The notes beneath the pieces were generated by a model. That model was not told where the DNA came from and searched no databases. It was given only the letters and a program-made list of their open reading frames with translations. From Topomyia yanbarensis (Eukaryota; Arthropoda; Insecta; Diptera; Culicidae), in contig NC_080671.1 of the NCBI RefSeq assembly GCF_030247195.1, forward strand, positions 209,501,993 to 209,565,992: 64,000 bases of DNA. The letters are read 5' to 3'. The position numbers and the translations under genes were made by a program. How positions within the stretch are numbered: position 1 is the first letter of the stretch; each line of letters begins with the position of its first letter. Shown here in pieces: positions 8,819-19,125 of this stretch.

Positions 8819-11794
8819 CTAGTTAGCCGTGCCCGCCGTCTGTTGCTCGGTTCGCCAGATTACCTGTAGCCTACTGGCAATCTGGATGGTAGCAGCCGAG
8901 ACTGCGTTCCACTTCTCCACCGTTTGACACATCCGCTGAATAAGGGTATCCGGGGTTGTGTCCCAGCCACAGACGTCAAGCATTGCTCTTCTTTCGACGT
9001 CGAACCGATGACATACGAACAGTATGTGTTCGGCAGTTTCGTCTACACCTGGGCAGTCCGGGCAGACTGGGACCTCCGCGTGTCCGAACCTGTGGAGGTA
9101 CTGACGGAAACAGCCATGGCCTGACAGGAATTGTGTCAGGTGGAAGTGAACTTCCCCATGGGGTCTTCCCACCCAGCTCGATATGCTAGGTATCAGCCGG
9201 TGGGTCCACCTACCTTTCGAGGAGTTGTCCCACTCACGCTGCCATCTGGCGACCGAGGTCACCCTGGTGCGCTCGCGGGCTCCCCTATTTCCACGTAGCT
9301 CAAAGCACTCCTCATCTTCCCGAATGACCAGCCCGACTGGCATCATGCTCGCTATCACGCAGGATGCATCGTGTGATACCGTGCGGTAGGCAGATATCAC
9401 TCTGAGGCACATCACGCGGTAGGTGCTCTCCAGTTTCTGTAGGTAACTGGTTACCCTCAGTGCTCTTGACCATGACGGGCCGCCGTACCTGAAGATAGAT
9501 ACGGCAACGCCTGCCAGTAACCTACGTCTACTGGCGCACACCTTTGAGCTGTTGGACATCATTCTCGATAGTGCCGCAACAGCAGTCGACGCTCTCTTGC
9601 ACGTATAGTCGACATGGCTGCCGAAGGTCAGCTTGTCGTCTATAATGACTCCGAGAGACTTCAGACTTCGCTGTGAAGTGATCGCGACTTCTCCCACATG
9701 GATAACTGCATGTTGTGCCGACTTGCGGTTGTTGACGATAACTACCTCCGTCTTATGATGAGCGAGCTCCAGGCCTCTCGCGCTCATCCATTCCTCCACC
9801 GTGCTAATCGCGTGTTCTGCGGTTAGTTCTACCTCAGGAATTGACTCCCCGTAGACCTCCAAGGTTACGTCGTCGGCAAAGCCGACGATCTTGACCCCAG
9901 GAGGGAACTTCAGTCTCAGAACCCCGTCATACATGAGGTTCCATAGCACCGGGCCTAGGATCGAGCCCTGCGGGACTCCGGCGGTAATCGGAACCCTTTT
10001 CTGACCGGCATCGGTCTCGTATAGCAGTACGCGGTTTTGGAAGTAACTTTCCAGGATCCGGTACAGACCCACCGGTAGGCTAAGCCGGTGTAACGAGAGC
10101 GCGATGGCATCCCAGCTTGCGCTGTTGAATGCATTCTTCACGTCAAGTGTCACTAACGCACAGTATCGAATACCTCGCCTTTTTCGTTGGATCGCTATCT
10201 CGGCAGTATTTATCACTGAGTTGATAGCGTCCACTGTGGACTTACCCTTCCGAAAGCCAAACTGGTTGCTTGACAGACCGTCCGTACCTTCCGCGTACGG
10301 GGTGAGCCTGTTGAGGATGATCCTCTCAAGCAGTTTGCCAGTCGTGTCTATCAGACAGATTGGTCTGTACGCCGATGGGTCGCCTGGCGGCTTCCCGGGC
10401 TTCGGCAACAGCACCAGTTTCTGCCTTTTCCATCTATCGGGGAAACGGCACTCGTCAAGGCATCTCTGCATAGCTAGCCTGAACATGTTCGGGTTCGCTA
10501 TGATCGCTGCCTTGAGAGCGTTGTTCGGGACTCCATCCGGCCCTGGAGCTTTGTTCATTGCTAGGGATTTAGCCACTGCGAGTAGTTCTTCGTTCGTCAC
10601 TGGAGCCACCATTTCGACCGTGCCCGCACTGTCTCGTAGTGCAGGTGGCCAGGGGCTTGTGGCTCGAGACGGGAAGAGTACTTCGATAATCGTTGCCAAC
10701 CGGTCCGGAGACCGTTCAGGGGGTGAGGAGCCCCCTTTGGTCTTGGCCATCACAATCCGGTAGGCGTCACCCCACGGATTCGCGTTGGCACTCTCACACA
10801 GGTTGTCGAAACACGCTCTCTTGCTGCTTTTAATAGCCTTGTTAAGGGCTAATTTCGCAGCTCGAAACACTTCACGGCGGTTCTCTCTTGCATCCTCGGT
10901 GCGAGCTCTTTGCATCCTACGTCTAGCTCTGAGACAGGCTGACCGTAGAGCTGCAATCTCGGCACTCCACCAGTATACCGGGCATCTACCGTTTCTTGGC
11001 AGTGTTTTTCTCGGCATAGTGGCGTCGCACGCGCGTGATAGAACAGCTACCAGCGCATCCCCGCTTAGACTGTCGGTGTTGGCCTCCAGTCCCAGGGCCG
11101 CGGTGAAAGCTTCGCTGTCGAAGTGATTGGACTTCCACCCGCGTACCTGACAGGGATCTCCCGCCCTCGGATGCTGCACACCATAGTTGATCTTAAAGCG
11201 GATTGCTAAATGATCGCTATGGGTGTAGCCTTCGTCTACCCTCCATTCCATGCCTGGAGCCAGACTCGGGCTGGCAAAGGTCAAATCAATCCACGCCTCC
11301 ACTCCGTTTCTACGGAATGTACTAGCGGAGCCATCATTAGCTAGCACAGTATCGAGTTTCGCAAACGCTTCCATTAGCGCTTGACCCCTGCTATTTGTAC
11401 AGCGGCTGCCCCACTCCACTGCCCAAGCGTTGAAGTCTCCCGCTATTACTACCGGTTTCCGGCCCACGAGGTCCGACGAGAGCCTGTCGATCATCTGGTA
11501 GAACTGTTCTATTGGCCACCTTGGTGGGGCGTAGCAGCTGCAATAGAACACACCATTGATCTTGGCAATCGCCACACCCTCGGCGGAGGGGTGTATTACC
11601 TCTTGAACCGGGAACCTTCCCGTTGTACAGATTGCCACCATTCCAGACCCGTCCGACACCCAATTGCCGTTGCCGGCAGGGATGCTGTACGGGTCTGATA
11701 AGAGGGCGACATCTGTCCTCGACTCCGAGACCGACTGCCACAGCAGCTGTTGGGCTGCTGCACAATGGTTAAGATTTAGCTGTGTGACTCTCAC
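8819..11794 (-). CDS. LINE ORF2: APE-type endonuclease and reverse transcriptase
   Basis: 991 aa, uninterrupted. N-terminal exonuclease-endonuclease-phosphatase domain (about 1-220) with N-L-N-H at 7-10, G-D-F-N (D120) and S-D-H (193-195). RT domain (about 410-720) with catalytic D551, GVPQGS (606-611) and FADD (639-642). A C-terminal C-x2-C...H...C zinc motif lies near residue 925. The arrangement is typical of the R1 clade, which nicks DNA and primes cDNA synthesis at the target. The start codon is GTG in a GTGA overlap with the ORF1 stop, which suggests translation by termination-reinitiation. Key catalytic residues are all present. Confidence 0.92.
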   Translation of the reverse strand: MRVTQLNLNHCAAAQQLLWQSVSESRTDVALLSDPYSIPAGNGNWVSDGSGMVAICTTGRFPVQEVIHPSAEGVAIAKINGVFYCSCYAPPRWPIEQFYQMIDRLSSDLVGRKPVVIAGDFNAWAVEWGSRCTNSRGQALMEAFAKLDTVLANDGSASTFRRNGVEAWIDLTFASPSLAPGMEWRVDEGYTHSDHLAIRFKINYGVQHPRAGDPCQVRGWKSNHFDSEAFTAALGLEANTDSLSGDALVAVLSRACDATMPRKTLPRNGRCPVYWWSAEIAALRSACLRARRRMQRARTEDARENRREVFRAAKLALNKAIKSSKRACFDNLCESANANPWGDAYRIVMAKTKGGSSPPERSPDRLATIIEVLFPSRATSPWPPALRDSAGTVEMVAPVTNEELLAVAKSLAMNKAPGPDGVPNNALKAAIIANPNMFRLAMQRCLDECRFPDRWKRQKLVLLPKPGKPPGDPSAYRPICLIDTTGKLLERIILNRLTPYAEGTDGLSSNQFGFRKGKSTVDAINSVINTAEIAIQRKRRGIRYCALVTLDVKNAFNSASWDAIALSLHRLSLPVGLYRILESYFQNRVLLYETDAGQKRVPITAGVPQGSILGPVLWNLMYDGVLRLKFPPGVKIVGFADDVTLEVYGESIPEVELTAEHAISTVEEWMSARGLELAHHKTEVVIVNNRKSAQHAVIHVGEVAITSQRSLKSLGVIIDDKLTFGSHVDYTCKRASTAVAALSRMMSNSSKVCASRRRLLAGVAVSIFRYGGPSWSRALRVTSYLQKLESTYRVMCLRVISAYRTVSHDASCVIASMMPVGLVIREDEECFELRGNRGARERTRVTSVARWQREWDNSSKGRWTHRLIPSISSWVGRPHGEVHFHLTQFLSGHGCFRQYLHRFGHAEVPVCPDCPGVDETAEHILFVCHRFDVERRAMLDVCGWDTTPDTLIQRMCQTVEKWNAVSAATIQIASRLQVIWRTEQQTAGTAN

Positions 11795-13278
11795 GGCTTC
11801 TTCTTATTTAACTCGCCGAAGGGACACGAAGGTCCGCCCATAGCATGTTTATGGGCTTGCTTCTTAGAGGTGCAGATAAGGCACTTATATGCCTTAGTGC
11901 ACCCCCGCTCTTTATGCCCCTCCTCGCCGCATCGACGACATAGCTTACTCCTGTCTAAGCCTTTGCATTCATAAGCTTTATGGCCGGATTCTAGGCACCG
12001 ATAGCACCTGTCCACTGAAGGCGGCTGGGGTATACTAATAGGGCATACCGACCAGCCGATCTTCAGCTTCCCTTTCTCGGTTACCTTTTTGGCATCCGCA
12101 TTCAGTAGCCTGAGGTAGGCTACTTGGGTGCCAGAGGGTCCGTCCCTCAATCGCACAGAGGCCCGCTCGATTGTGACGCCGCATTGCTCCTTGACGGCTG
12201 CGACGACGTCTTCTGCGGTCGTGAACTCGTCCAAGTGCTTGCACTGGAGAGTTGATTCCGCACCTAGCGACCTGATTTGGGCGCCCTCGCCAAGGACCTC
12301 TTGAGCCAAGGCCTTATATATTGCACTTGATTGTGCGCCTCGCTTCAGCACCAGGAGCATCTCTCCCGTGTTAGTGCGTCTTACGCTACGCACATCCTGC
12401 CCAAGGGCCGAGAGGCTTTCGGCCGCCTTCATCGATTTAAGGACATCGGCGTATTTGTCCTTGTCGGTTTTTAACCACAAGGCTTCGCCTCTGTCCTTGG
12501 CCTTCCTCGCAGGCCGCGGTACCTCCGGTTTCGGTGTCGGCTTCTTCTTGGTAACCAGCGTCCAGGGGTTTGAGCCCCCCTGCCCCGGTCGTGTCGGGTT
12601 GCTGGTACCATCGCTCTCCACAGCGAGGTCACTCTCGCCCTCGCTTACCTCACCCAGGCGGCGTTTGACCTTGACGGTTGCACGCCGAGTGGTGTCGGTT
12701 TTGGCACCCTCTCCTGGCGACTTCCTAGGGCGCTTCGCATTCGATGCCGTCTTGCGATTGCCCTTTCCCTTTCCCTTCGAGGGGAACTCGGTCGCCGCTC
12801 CGATCGACGTGGCTGCTCCATAGAAGGTAAAGGCCACTGTCTGTGAACCTCTATTAACCTTCTCTCTTTCCTCCCTATTGGAGGCCACTGTCTGGGTTTC
12901 TCTGTCGGGCCTCTCCCGACATTGCACCCTCTCAACATATGCCTGCTGTTCCTGTCTTGCGACACGAACAGCTTTCCGGAGCTCCAGAAGGCTCAACTTC
13001 AACTCCTTGGCTATGTTCTGCTTTGCGCTAGCGAAGTCGATTATAGCATCGAGTTGCTTCGCTACTTTGCGCATCGCAGCTATTGGCCCCTCCGATGCAT
13101 TGGTAGGGGTATTGCCTACCGCTGCTGGGGGGTCACTGGTGCTTTCGAGTACAGCACTCATCGTTCCACTACTCTCCCCACGGGGGGGAGACCTCGCCAA
13201 ACCACCTCTTGCGAAGGGGTTTGGCACCTCCGTCTGTTTATTTTTATTATTTTTATTTTGCTCCATGAAAATTCCCAC
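11791..13278 (-). CDS. LINE ORF1: Gag-like nucleic-acid-binding protein
   Basis: 495 aa, open from an ATG at 13278. The N-terminal half is basic and rich in charged residues, with a lysine/glycine cluster near the middle. The C-terminal end carries three cysteine-histidine knuckles: two canonical C-x2-C-x4-H-x4-C motifs and a third, longer C-x2-C...H...C variant. Such ORF1 proteins coat the LINE RNA and escort it to the target. The stop codon overlaps the ORF2 start. A second copy at 51223-52710 encodes nearly the same protein but has a nonsense codon. Confidence 0.9.
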   Translation of the reverse strand: MGIFMEQNKNNKNKQTEVPNPFARGGLARSPPRGESSGTMSAVLESTSDPPAAVGNTPTNASEGPIAAMRKVAKQLDAIIDFASAKQNIAKELKLSLLELRKAVRVARQEQQAYVERVQCRERPDRETQTVASNREEREKVNRGSQTVAFTFYGAATSIGAATEFPSKGKGKGNRKTASNAKRPRKSPGEGAKTDTTRRATVKVKRRLGEVSEGESDLAVESDGTSNPTRPGQGGSNPWTLVTKKKPTPKPEVPRPARKAKDRGEALWLKTDKDKYADVLKSMKAAESLSALGQDVRSVRRTNTGEMLLVLKRGAQSSAIYKALAQEVLGEGAQIRSLGAESTLQCKHLDEFTTAEDVVAAVKEQCGVTIERASVRLRDGPSGTQVAYLRLLNADAKKVTEKGKLKIGWSVCPISIPQPPSVDRCYRCLESGHKAYECKGLDRSKLCRRCGEEGHKERGCTKAYKCLICTSKKQAHKHAMGGPSCPFGELNKKKP

Positions 13279-13615
13279 GAGTAGCGCGAGAAATATATGT
13301 CCGCCACGCCAGAGCTCCGCATTAGCGTGGTAAGGGACGCTTACTGTGGGGGTTGCCCAGGTACCCCACAGGCTCCGTTAACGATCGAGCATCTTTTTCA
13401 CCCCCTCGATCACTCATCCCTCGGCACGGGTCGCTTCACGCCTTGGAATTGGGGTTATGCCCTACCTTGCTTTACGTGGTGATCTCGGCCCGGATCATCA
13501 CAACCATCCTCCTTTACCAGGGCTTTGGACCTGTAGCTCTGGATCTCAATAGTTCCATGTACGTATGTTATTACAGACATGCTACTATTGGGATCCGTCA
13601 TTCGCTAGCGGAGTT
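13279..13615 (-). other. LINE 5' UTR / internal promoter region
   Basis: About 337 bp between the element 5' end and the ORF1 start, nearly identical to 50886-51222. LINEs of this type carry an internal promoter here. No specific element is resolved. Confidence 0.6.
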
Positions 13616-14342
13616 TCAGCGAAAGCGTGTGGCACGGCGATATCGTATGTCTCACCGGTCACCAGCACCGCCTTTGACGACTAGGTGTTCTCTTCGTTGC
13701 TGACACGGACCGGCCAGATAAACTTCGGTCGACAGCAGAAGTATCAATCGTTGGATCCTTATCAGCGATCGGACGTGCAGATGTGACGTAACACACGTGG
13801 TGGTGCAGGACAGTCCTGATAACCTCCTTCGAACCACGCTGTCTGCAAATCTGGCTCTGGCTTCGAAGGAACGGAGACTAACTTCCCACACACAAATTTT
13901 CACCACAGTCCTTATCGTCCTCTTGTCGAGATTTTCCACCGGTATCTCACGATTATCGGGGTTAATTTCTTTAACTCGCGGTACCGACTGTCTACGTCCG
14001 TCTCTTAACGCAGGCTTCCAACGACTCCACGTTTCCATCACTTCTCCTCTCCTTCTCCCCACTACTTCTCTCTCTCTCTCTCGCTCTCCCTCAGCAGAAT
14101 TCGGAAACAGTGGTTCTGCGGTGCGATTAATTTCGCCCGTTCGTCTATGTTTACCTTATTTTCGCCGGTTGGAGATGTTAGTAGGTATGTTTTCAGTGGT
14201 GGATGAGTTTATAAAGTTTCTAATAACAAATAATGATGAGCCTTAATGATGAAAAATTACTATACAAAAAATAATGAAAGATAACAACATTATAAATTAT
14301 TTAATTAAGCTAACAAAATATGACTGCTCTAAATGTGGATCT
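13616..14342 (-). repeat. Gypsy 5' LTR, outer part (after the LINE insertion)
   Basis: Starts with the second copy of the 15-bp duplication (tcagcgaaagcgtgt, 13616-13630). From 13806 it aligns with window positions 1-589. Identity to the 3' LTR ends at 14342, taken as the outer LTR boundary. The matching target duplication would lie left of the window. Confidence 0.8.
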
Positions 14343-15772
14343 GAGACATTGTTTAGGTGTCAACGGTAACAAACCCATACATGTTCCCAACCCAACAGAT
14401 AGTGACATCGCCGATATCCGATAGACCTTTGCTGAAATCGGGCTTCTCGTGGTTGATTTGACCCCGACTCTCCCATCTCCGCTGCCGTGGAGGTATTCGC
14501 CTTTCCCAGTGATGTTGGTGTGGGTTGACTCCAGGTGTAAATCGGTATCCTAAACATCTAACGGTTTCCCACCACAGAATATTATTAGTTGCAGATCTTC
14601 CAGGTTTTACACAAATTCCAGGTACATTGGAAGAACGTTACCGTTCAGGACCTCTGTTCGGTCAGTAACGGCTTGTCCGCACACCTAGAATAAATCGTGT
14701 AAATTTACGTCTCCCGACCCTGATATTTACGAGCATTAAAAATGACATAGTTTTACGTTTGATTTTAGTCTTTCCATGTCGTTGAATTTTGCGAGTCGCG
14801 TAATTTTACTCCACATGTGGCGTTTGTTTAAAATGTTGAAGGGTGTAATTTTATGGCACTGCGTATGAAAAGTACATCTTTCATGTAAAACTAAACAGAA
14901 CACGGTTATATTTCGTCATTTCATCAATTGCGATTTTTTAGATTGTAGCAAGTTTAGAATTACGTCAATGATAAAATTCAGATTGATGGAATTTGATGGA
15001 TCGATAACTCTGGTCCAGATAGTTAAGTCACCTTTCTGGCGTCGGGAAAGAAGAAGTAGAATCCAACTTCTATACTTACTAAACAAATATCCTCCTCTCG
15101 GGATACTTGTGGAATGCGCAGTAGTATATACGGCCTCTAACAAAAGCAAGTATCGGACTAACCATTCGTTCCATTTTCCTTCCGCCATCTACGTTCGGGC
15201 GTGTCCGGCGCCAATATTGATCAATAAACGCTTTAGGATTACCAGGAGTTGCACATTGAAAGATGTTTCGCTACTCCCAAGCATTTATCCAAACTATGAT
15301 TCACTAGCTGATTATGTTCAATATAATTGTGAAAATGTTTATTACATTCTTATAATACTTAGCACGCATCCTACTCATCTCGTATTTTAAAAACTATAAT
15401 ATTTAATTAGCTTAATCAGCATGAGTTCAATGTTATGGGGGTGGGGGCTAGTAGAGTGATAGTCGAAAATATATCAGAGTTTCTTTATCTTATTTCGGTA
15501 TGCTGGGTTGATGAAGGGAATGCAGGTGTGAGGGTGTTCGAAAGGTGGGGTTGTAGGGAGATGAAGGGGGAGGGGCATTGGTAAGGGAAAAGCGGGGTGC
15601 AACGTGCAACTGTATATTATATCTTCTATTTGAGATTTGGTTTGAGAAAATAGGTTTAGTTATCACCGAAGAATCGATGTGACTTCAACTGGGAAATATG
15701 CCATGGAAACCGGCACTTTCGGAATTGTCGATAGAGGACAATATATTCAAAGAATAATTGATCAGCGGTCTG
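14343..15772. other. Unassigned flank of the Gypsy element
   Basis: AT-rich sequence outside the LTR. I see no domain-bearing ORF. A short minus-strand frame at 15656-15880 is preceded by a pyrimidine-rich tract ending in AG (minus strand, near 15880), which could be a splice acceptor. Its translation resembles nothing I recognise. A G-rich block lies at 15430-15600. Confidence 0.4.
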
Positions 15773-17508
15773 GATGTGCGAACCGATGTAATATGGTGAC
15801 CAATTCAATAGATGTTTAGCCTCTGAGCTATTAGCAGTGCTGAGCTCGATCACGGTACTGATGGCAAACCTGCTAGACAAAAGAGAATGAAACGGTTAGC
15901 AGTTAAAACAGTAAACGATGCTTATTGAGTTACGGTTCTCATTCCAATGAATTGACAACAGTCAGACGGTTCAAATTCTGAATCTCTCACACATTGGAAT
16001 CATTATTGAGTGGAAGGGAAATTGACCATCATTTTATTAACAATATAAATACGGTTATAACGGACATCTTATTACAAACAACGAGCTAGAATTAACAAAC
16101 AGGTGGTTTCTCATAAATAGCTATGCATAAAAGAAACTGAAAGGTGGCGAAAAAATAAACAAAGCACCGCATGCTGCCTGCATACAATACACTGATATTA
16201 TTTCGTTTACAATACCAATACAAAATTAATGGTACTCAATCTGTCTATTATTTCAATACGTTCTCTTTCGCACGGCTTCTGTGAGAGATAGTTAACTGGA
16301 GCACTATCCGAGGAAAATGGAAACGAAATAACGGTCATTTTTGGGGTGATACGTTCATTTCATATTTACCGTCACAATTCAAAGACCATCGTGAGATTGC
16401 ACAGCACTGGCTATTAGGATTGTAACGGTTCGTTTAGGAACTTCCTGTGTGACTTTACTAACCAACCTGTAACTTCGGAACCAAAAATTAGAACCGAATA
16501 AAATTCAGTAGCAGTTAAGTTAATAGAATTACTGGTATATTTCATTTAAAATCAAGTTTGTAAAAATTTATTATGAATTTTCAGGGAAATAGGTGTGATA
16601 TTAGTTTAGGAACTTGGCGAGTTCCCCGAGTGCATCAACAATCGTCATAGGGGACTAATGTGGTCAAAGCTGTTTTGAGTAACCATTAGTGATCTAGACC
16701 AGCAAATTCAAGTAATGTTGGACCCATTTTAATATGTATTACAACATTTGGACATTATGGTGGTATTAGTTTATATGGGAATTTGCTGTGTGACCTCACT
16801 CTTCAACCAGTAACTGCAGAACCGAAAGTCGGATCAACCTTTCATTTGACAAAAATTAAGGGTTGTGTACAAGACACGACCACGATGACATTACAAATGC
16901 AGCCAGTTTTATGAGCAAGCAATATTATCCGTGGCCAAATTTAGGTTGCACAGAGAATGCGCAAAATTCGCAAACGAAAAAAGCAGTTTTTTTCCACACC
17001 GTATGTCAGATCTTCATAAAAATCAATCAGCAGTACTGTAACAACATTCTACATACGCATCATCGGATATTACATCGGATAAATAATTAAAATTGGAAAG
17101 AAACAAACAACCTTTCCCTTCAGCATCTAATATGAAATACTGATAGTTTGATACGTGACATCAACTTTTATCACTTTCGCATTGTTGATGAAAGGACTAC
17201 CTTCATGCAGAATAACGAAAAAATATTCTTTTTGGTACGGCTTTCGGTAGCTGGCAGTGTTGCCACATCCTCCAATTTTCTGAAACATTGCAGAATTTTG
17301 GATTATGTTTCCGAAACACTATTTTTAATAAATCACAGGTTTTCGCTAATTTCAGCCTGGAAATTTACTTTAAGTAGCTGCACATTTTTGTATTGTTTTG
17401 GAAGGATAAATTTAAACAAATAACAGATTGTGGCAAATTTCAGATAAACAAGCAACAAATAACGAATAGAAACTGCGCAATTGGATTATCGCTGTCAATG
17501 ATTGGAAA

Positions 17509-17745
17509 TCTCGACAAACATATGATTACGTCCTAAAAGCCAACTGTCAAAATCCACTTTGAATGGAAATTCCGGACAAACCGTTACACGCCAATCACAG
17601 ATGTTGGTAGTAAATGAAAGAGAAAAGTTTTCTCTTTCATAAACTGTTGTGAACTGTGTTCGACTAGTAACGGTTTGTCTAGAATTTCCATTCAAAGTGG
17701 ATTTTGACAGTTGGCTTTTAGGCCGTAATCATATGTTTGTCGAGA
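17509..17745. mobile_element. 237-bp MITE with long TIRs (copy 1)
   Basis: TIRs begin TCTCGACAAACATATGATTA and extend roughly 80 bp with few mismatches. They surround a short palindromic core (gaaaagttttctctttc). The tandem duplication repeats it at 20862-21098. A further copy lies at 48096-48332. Confidence 0.85.
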
Positions 17746-18093
17746 ATATTCCAATTTGTTCTTTATTGTTTGTTATTGTTATAGCCCTTAAAATGGCTTT
17801 TAATTTAACAATAATAACATGCAGAATGGAACAATCAGTCAGCTAATTGTTAAATTCTGCATGTTAGAGGTTTGCCAACTCTTCCAGCCGCGCGCTATTT
17901 ACATCGGATCACCCCCAGCGGTAGCCGTAGCAGTGATCAAATACAGCACTCATCGCAGCGCATTGTCAACATGCATGATTGCTACTGCTGTTTTTTACGG
18001 CCCGACGTTCGACGGGAGAATAAAGACGCTCGAGGAATGATATTCTTTATCCCTTGGGAAGGCAATCTAAAATCCTAACATTAAAGGGCAAGC

Positions 18094-18110
18094 CGGGCCT
18101 CTCAGACCCG
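18094..18110. repeat. piggyBac-like subterminal palindrome next to TTAA
   Basis: CGGGCCTCTCAGACCCG, 10 bp inside a TTAA (18081-18084). The same palindrome type occurs near the other TTAA-bounded ends at 23107-23123 and about 58484-58500. It is followed by the sequence (18185-18340) that I associate with a very abundant Aedes repeat. Confidence 0.5.
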
Positions 18111-18779
18111 TTTAAATTCAAGCTCCTTTTTGCCTTTCTCATATATAAAGGATATGCAATTGGTCGAAACTTCGATTTTTTAACAAAGATCCGCAGGGCC
18201 AAATCTCTTATACCATTCGACTCAGTTCATCAAGATCGCAAAATGTCTGTATGTGTGTGTATGTATGGATGTATGTATGTGTCAAACAATCTAACCGATT
18301 TTTCTCAGAGATGGCTGGACAGATTTGCACAAATTTAGTCTCAAATGAAAGGTACAGCCTTCCCATCGATCGCTATTGATTTTTTTATTGGTCCGACTTT
18401 CGGTTCTGGAGTTACGGGCTGAAGAGTACGATCACACAGCAAATATAGCACCATATAAACTGGTTCCACCGCGATGTCCAAATGATGCAATATATATTAA
18501 AATATGTGCAACATAACTTGACTTTGCACCGAAGGCGCTTCGACCACTTTGGCCAGCTATGACGGTTCTTGATGCCCAGGGGGAACTTGCAAATTTCCTA
18601 AGATAATGTCAGACCTATTTCTCAGCGAATTCTTTACCGATCTTTACAAACTTGGTTTCAAATGAAAGTTACAGCATTGGCTGCTGTTGAATTTCTAATT
18701 GAATCGACTTCCGGTTCCGGAATTACAGGATGATGAGTACGAAAACGCAGCAAATCCCGATTTCAGCGCATAATACTAC

Positions 18780-18874
18780 GTTCACGCTACGAGTTAAAAC
18801 ATGTTTTAACGCTATCTTGATGACATGTTTCTTGTTGCTAATTATTATAACGTGTTTTAACTATGTAGTGTGAA
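18780..18874. mobile_element. 95-bp inverted-repeat element (copy 1)
   Basis: Ends gttcac(g/a)ctac with TIRs of about 30 bp (gttcacgctacgagttaaaa versus the reverse complement gttcacactacatagttaaa). The size and structure suggest a tiny MITE. It is repeated at 22133-22227 by the tandem duplication. Confidence 0.6.
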
Positions 18875-19125
18875 CATGGTATAAAGCGATGGATGTAAAA
18901 AGGTGAAATTTTTTTCCAAAAGGGTAGTATTCGGAAGATCACGTCGACCATCGATTGGTTCTGAGATCTATTTTGTTTGAACACGACCAATAAATGTTTC
19001 TGGGTTGGTATTAATTTCTTCTGATGCATAACCGGAGTACATATTCAGATTCTTCTTCCGAGTCTGCATCATATTCATCGTCGGAAGTAATATCATTCGC
19101 ATCTTCTTCCTCGCTTTGCAAATCG

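Larger units (their letters stand above)
7899..13615 (-). mobile_element. Full-length R1-clade non-LTR retrotransposon (LINE)
   Basis: A 5.7-kb minus-strand LINE with 5' UTR, ORF1, ORF2, a repeat-rich 3' UTR and a poly(A) tail (poly-T at 7898-7919). It is flanked by the direct repeat tcagcgaaagcgtgt at 7884-7898 and 13616-13630, the target duplication inside the Gypsy LTR. The 5' end (aactccgctagcg on the element strand) coincides with the start of a second copy at 50886, so the copy appears complete. Both ORFs are open, so it may be competent to transpose. It is not inserted in rDNA, unlike the type R1 elements. Confidence 0.9.
1..14342 (-). mobile_element. Ty3/Gypsy LTR retrotransposon, 3' LTR cut by window start
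   Basis: Minus-strand order is 5' LTR (right side, 7439-14342, interrupted by a LINE), PBS, leader, gag, pol, about 1.16 kb of untranslated sequence, then the 3' LTR (1-589, running off the window). Positions 1-589 align with 13806-14342, which identifies the LTR pair. The copies differ by scattered substitutions and an indel of about 55 bp near 412-490, so the insertion is not very recent. The gag stop codon and the damaged protease suggest the copy cannot move by itself. No env-like ORF is seen. Confidence 0.85.
16430..18760. repeat. Fold-back element with long imperfect inverted arms
   Basis: The left arm (about 16430-16862) aligns base by base with the reverse complement of the right arm (about 18340-18760). 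Shared blocks include the 'ggaaccg...gtcggatc', 'catttggacat' and 'tttatatgg' segments. The arms diverge substantially, so the structure is old. The centre holds the 237-bp MITE and a piggyBac-like end. It is repeated at 19783-22113 in the second duplication copy. No ORF for a transposase is seen. Confidence 0.65.
15773..19125. repeat. Tandem duplication, copy 1 (3353 bp)
   Basis: Repeated directly at 19126-22478 with an offset of exactly 3353. Only about three differences were seen by eye (near 16592, 17690 and 19045). The join has a single G of microhomology. The unit contains a fold-back repeat, a 237-bp MITE and a small inverted repeat. Copy 1 cuts the piggyBac-like ORF at its right edge. 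Confidence 0.95.

Noticed and set aside
10104..10763. Plus-strand ORF of 219 codons, and similar ones opposite the LINE ORFs (e.g. 51675-52373 minus)
   Set aside because: Shadows of GC-rich LINE coding sequence. No motif of their own.
16863..17423. Small plus-strand ORFs (75 and 91 codons) as genes, because they are conserved in two places
   Set aside because: The conservation is only the recent tandem duplication. They lie in repeat sequence and show no motif.
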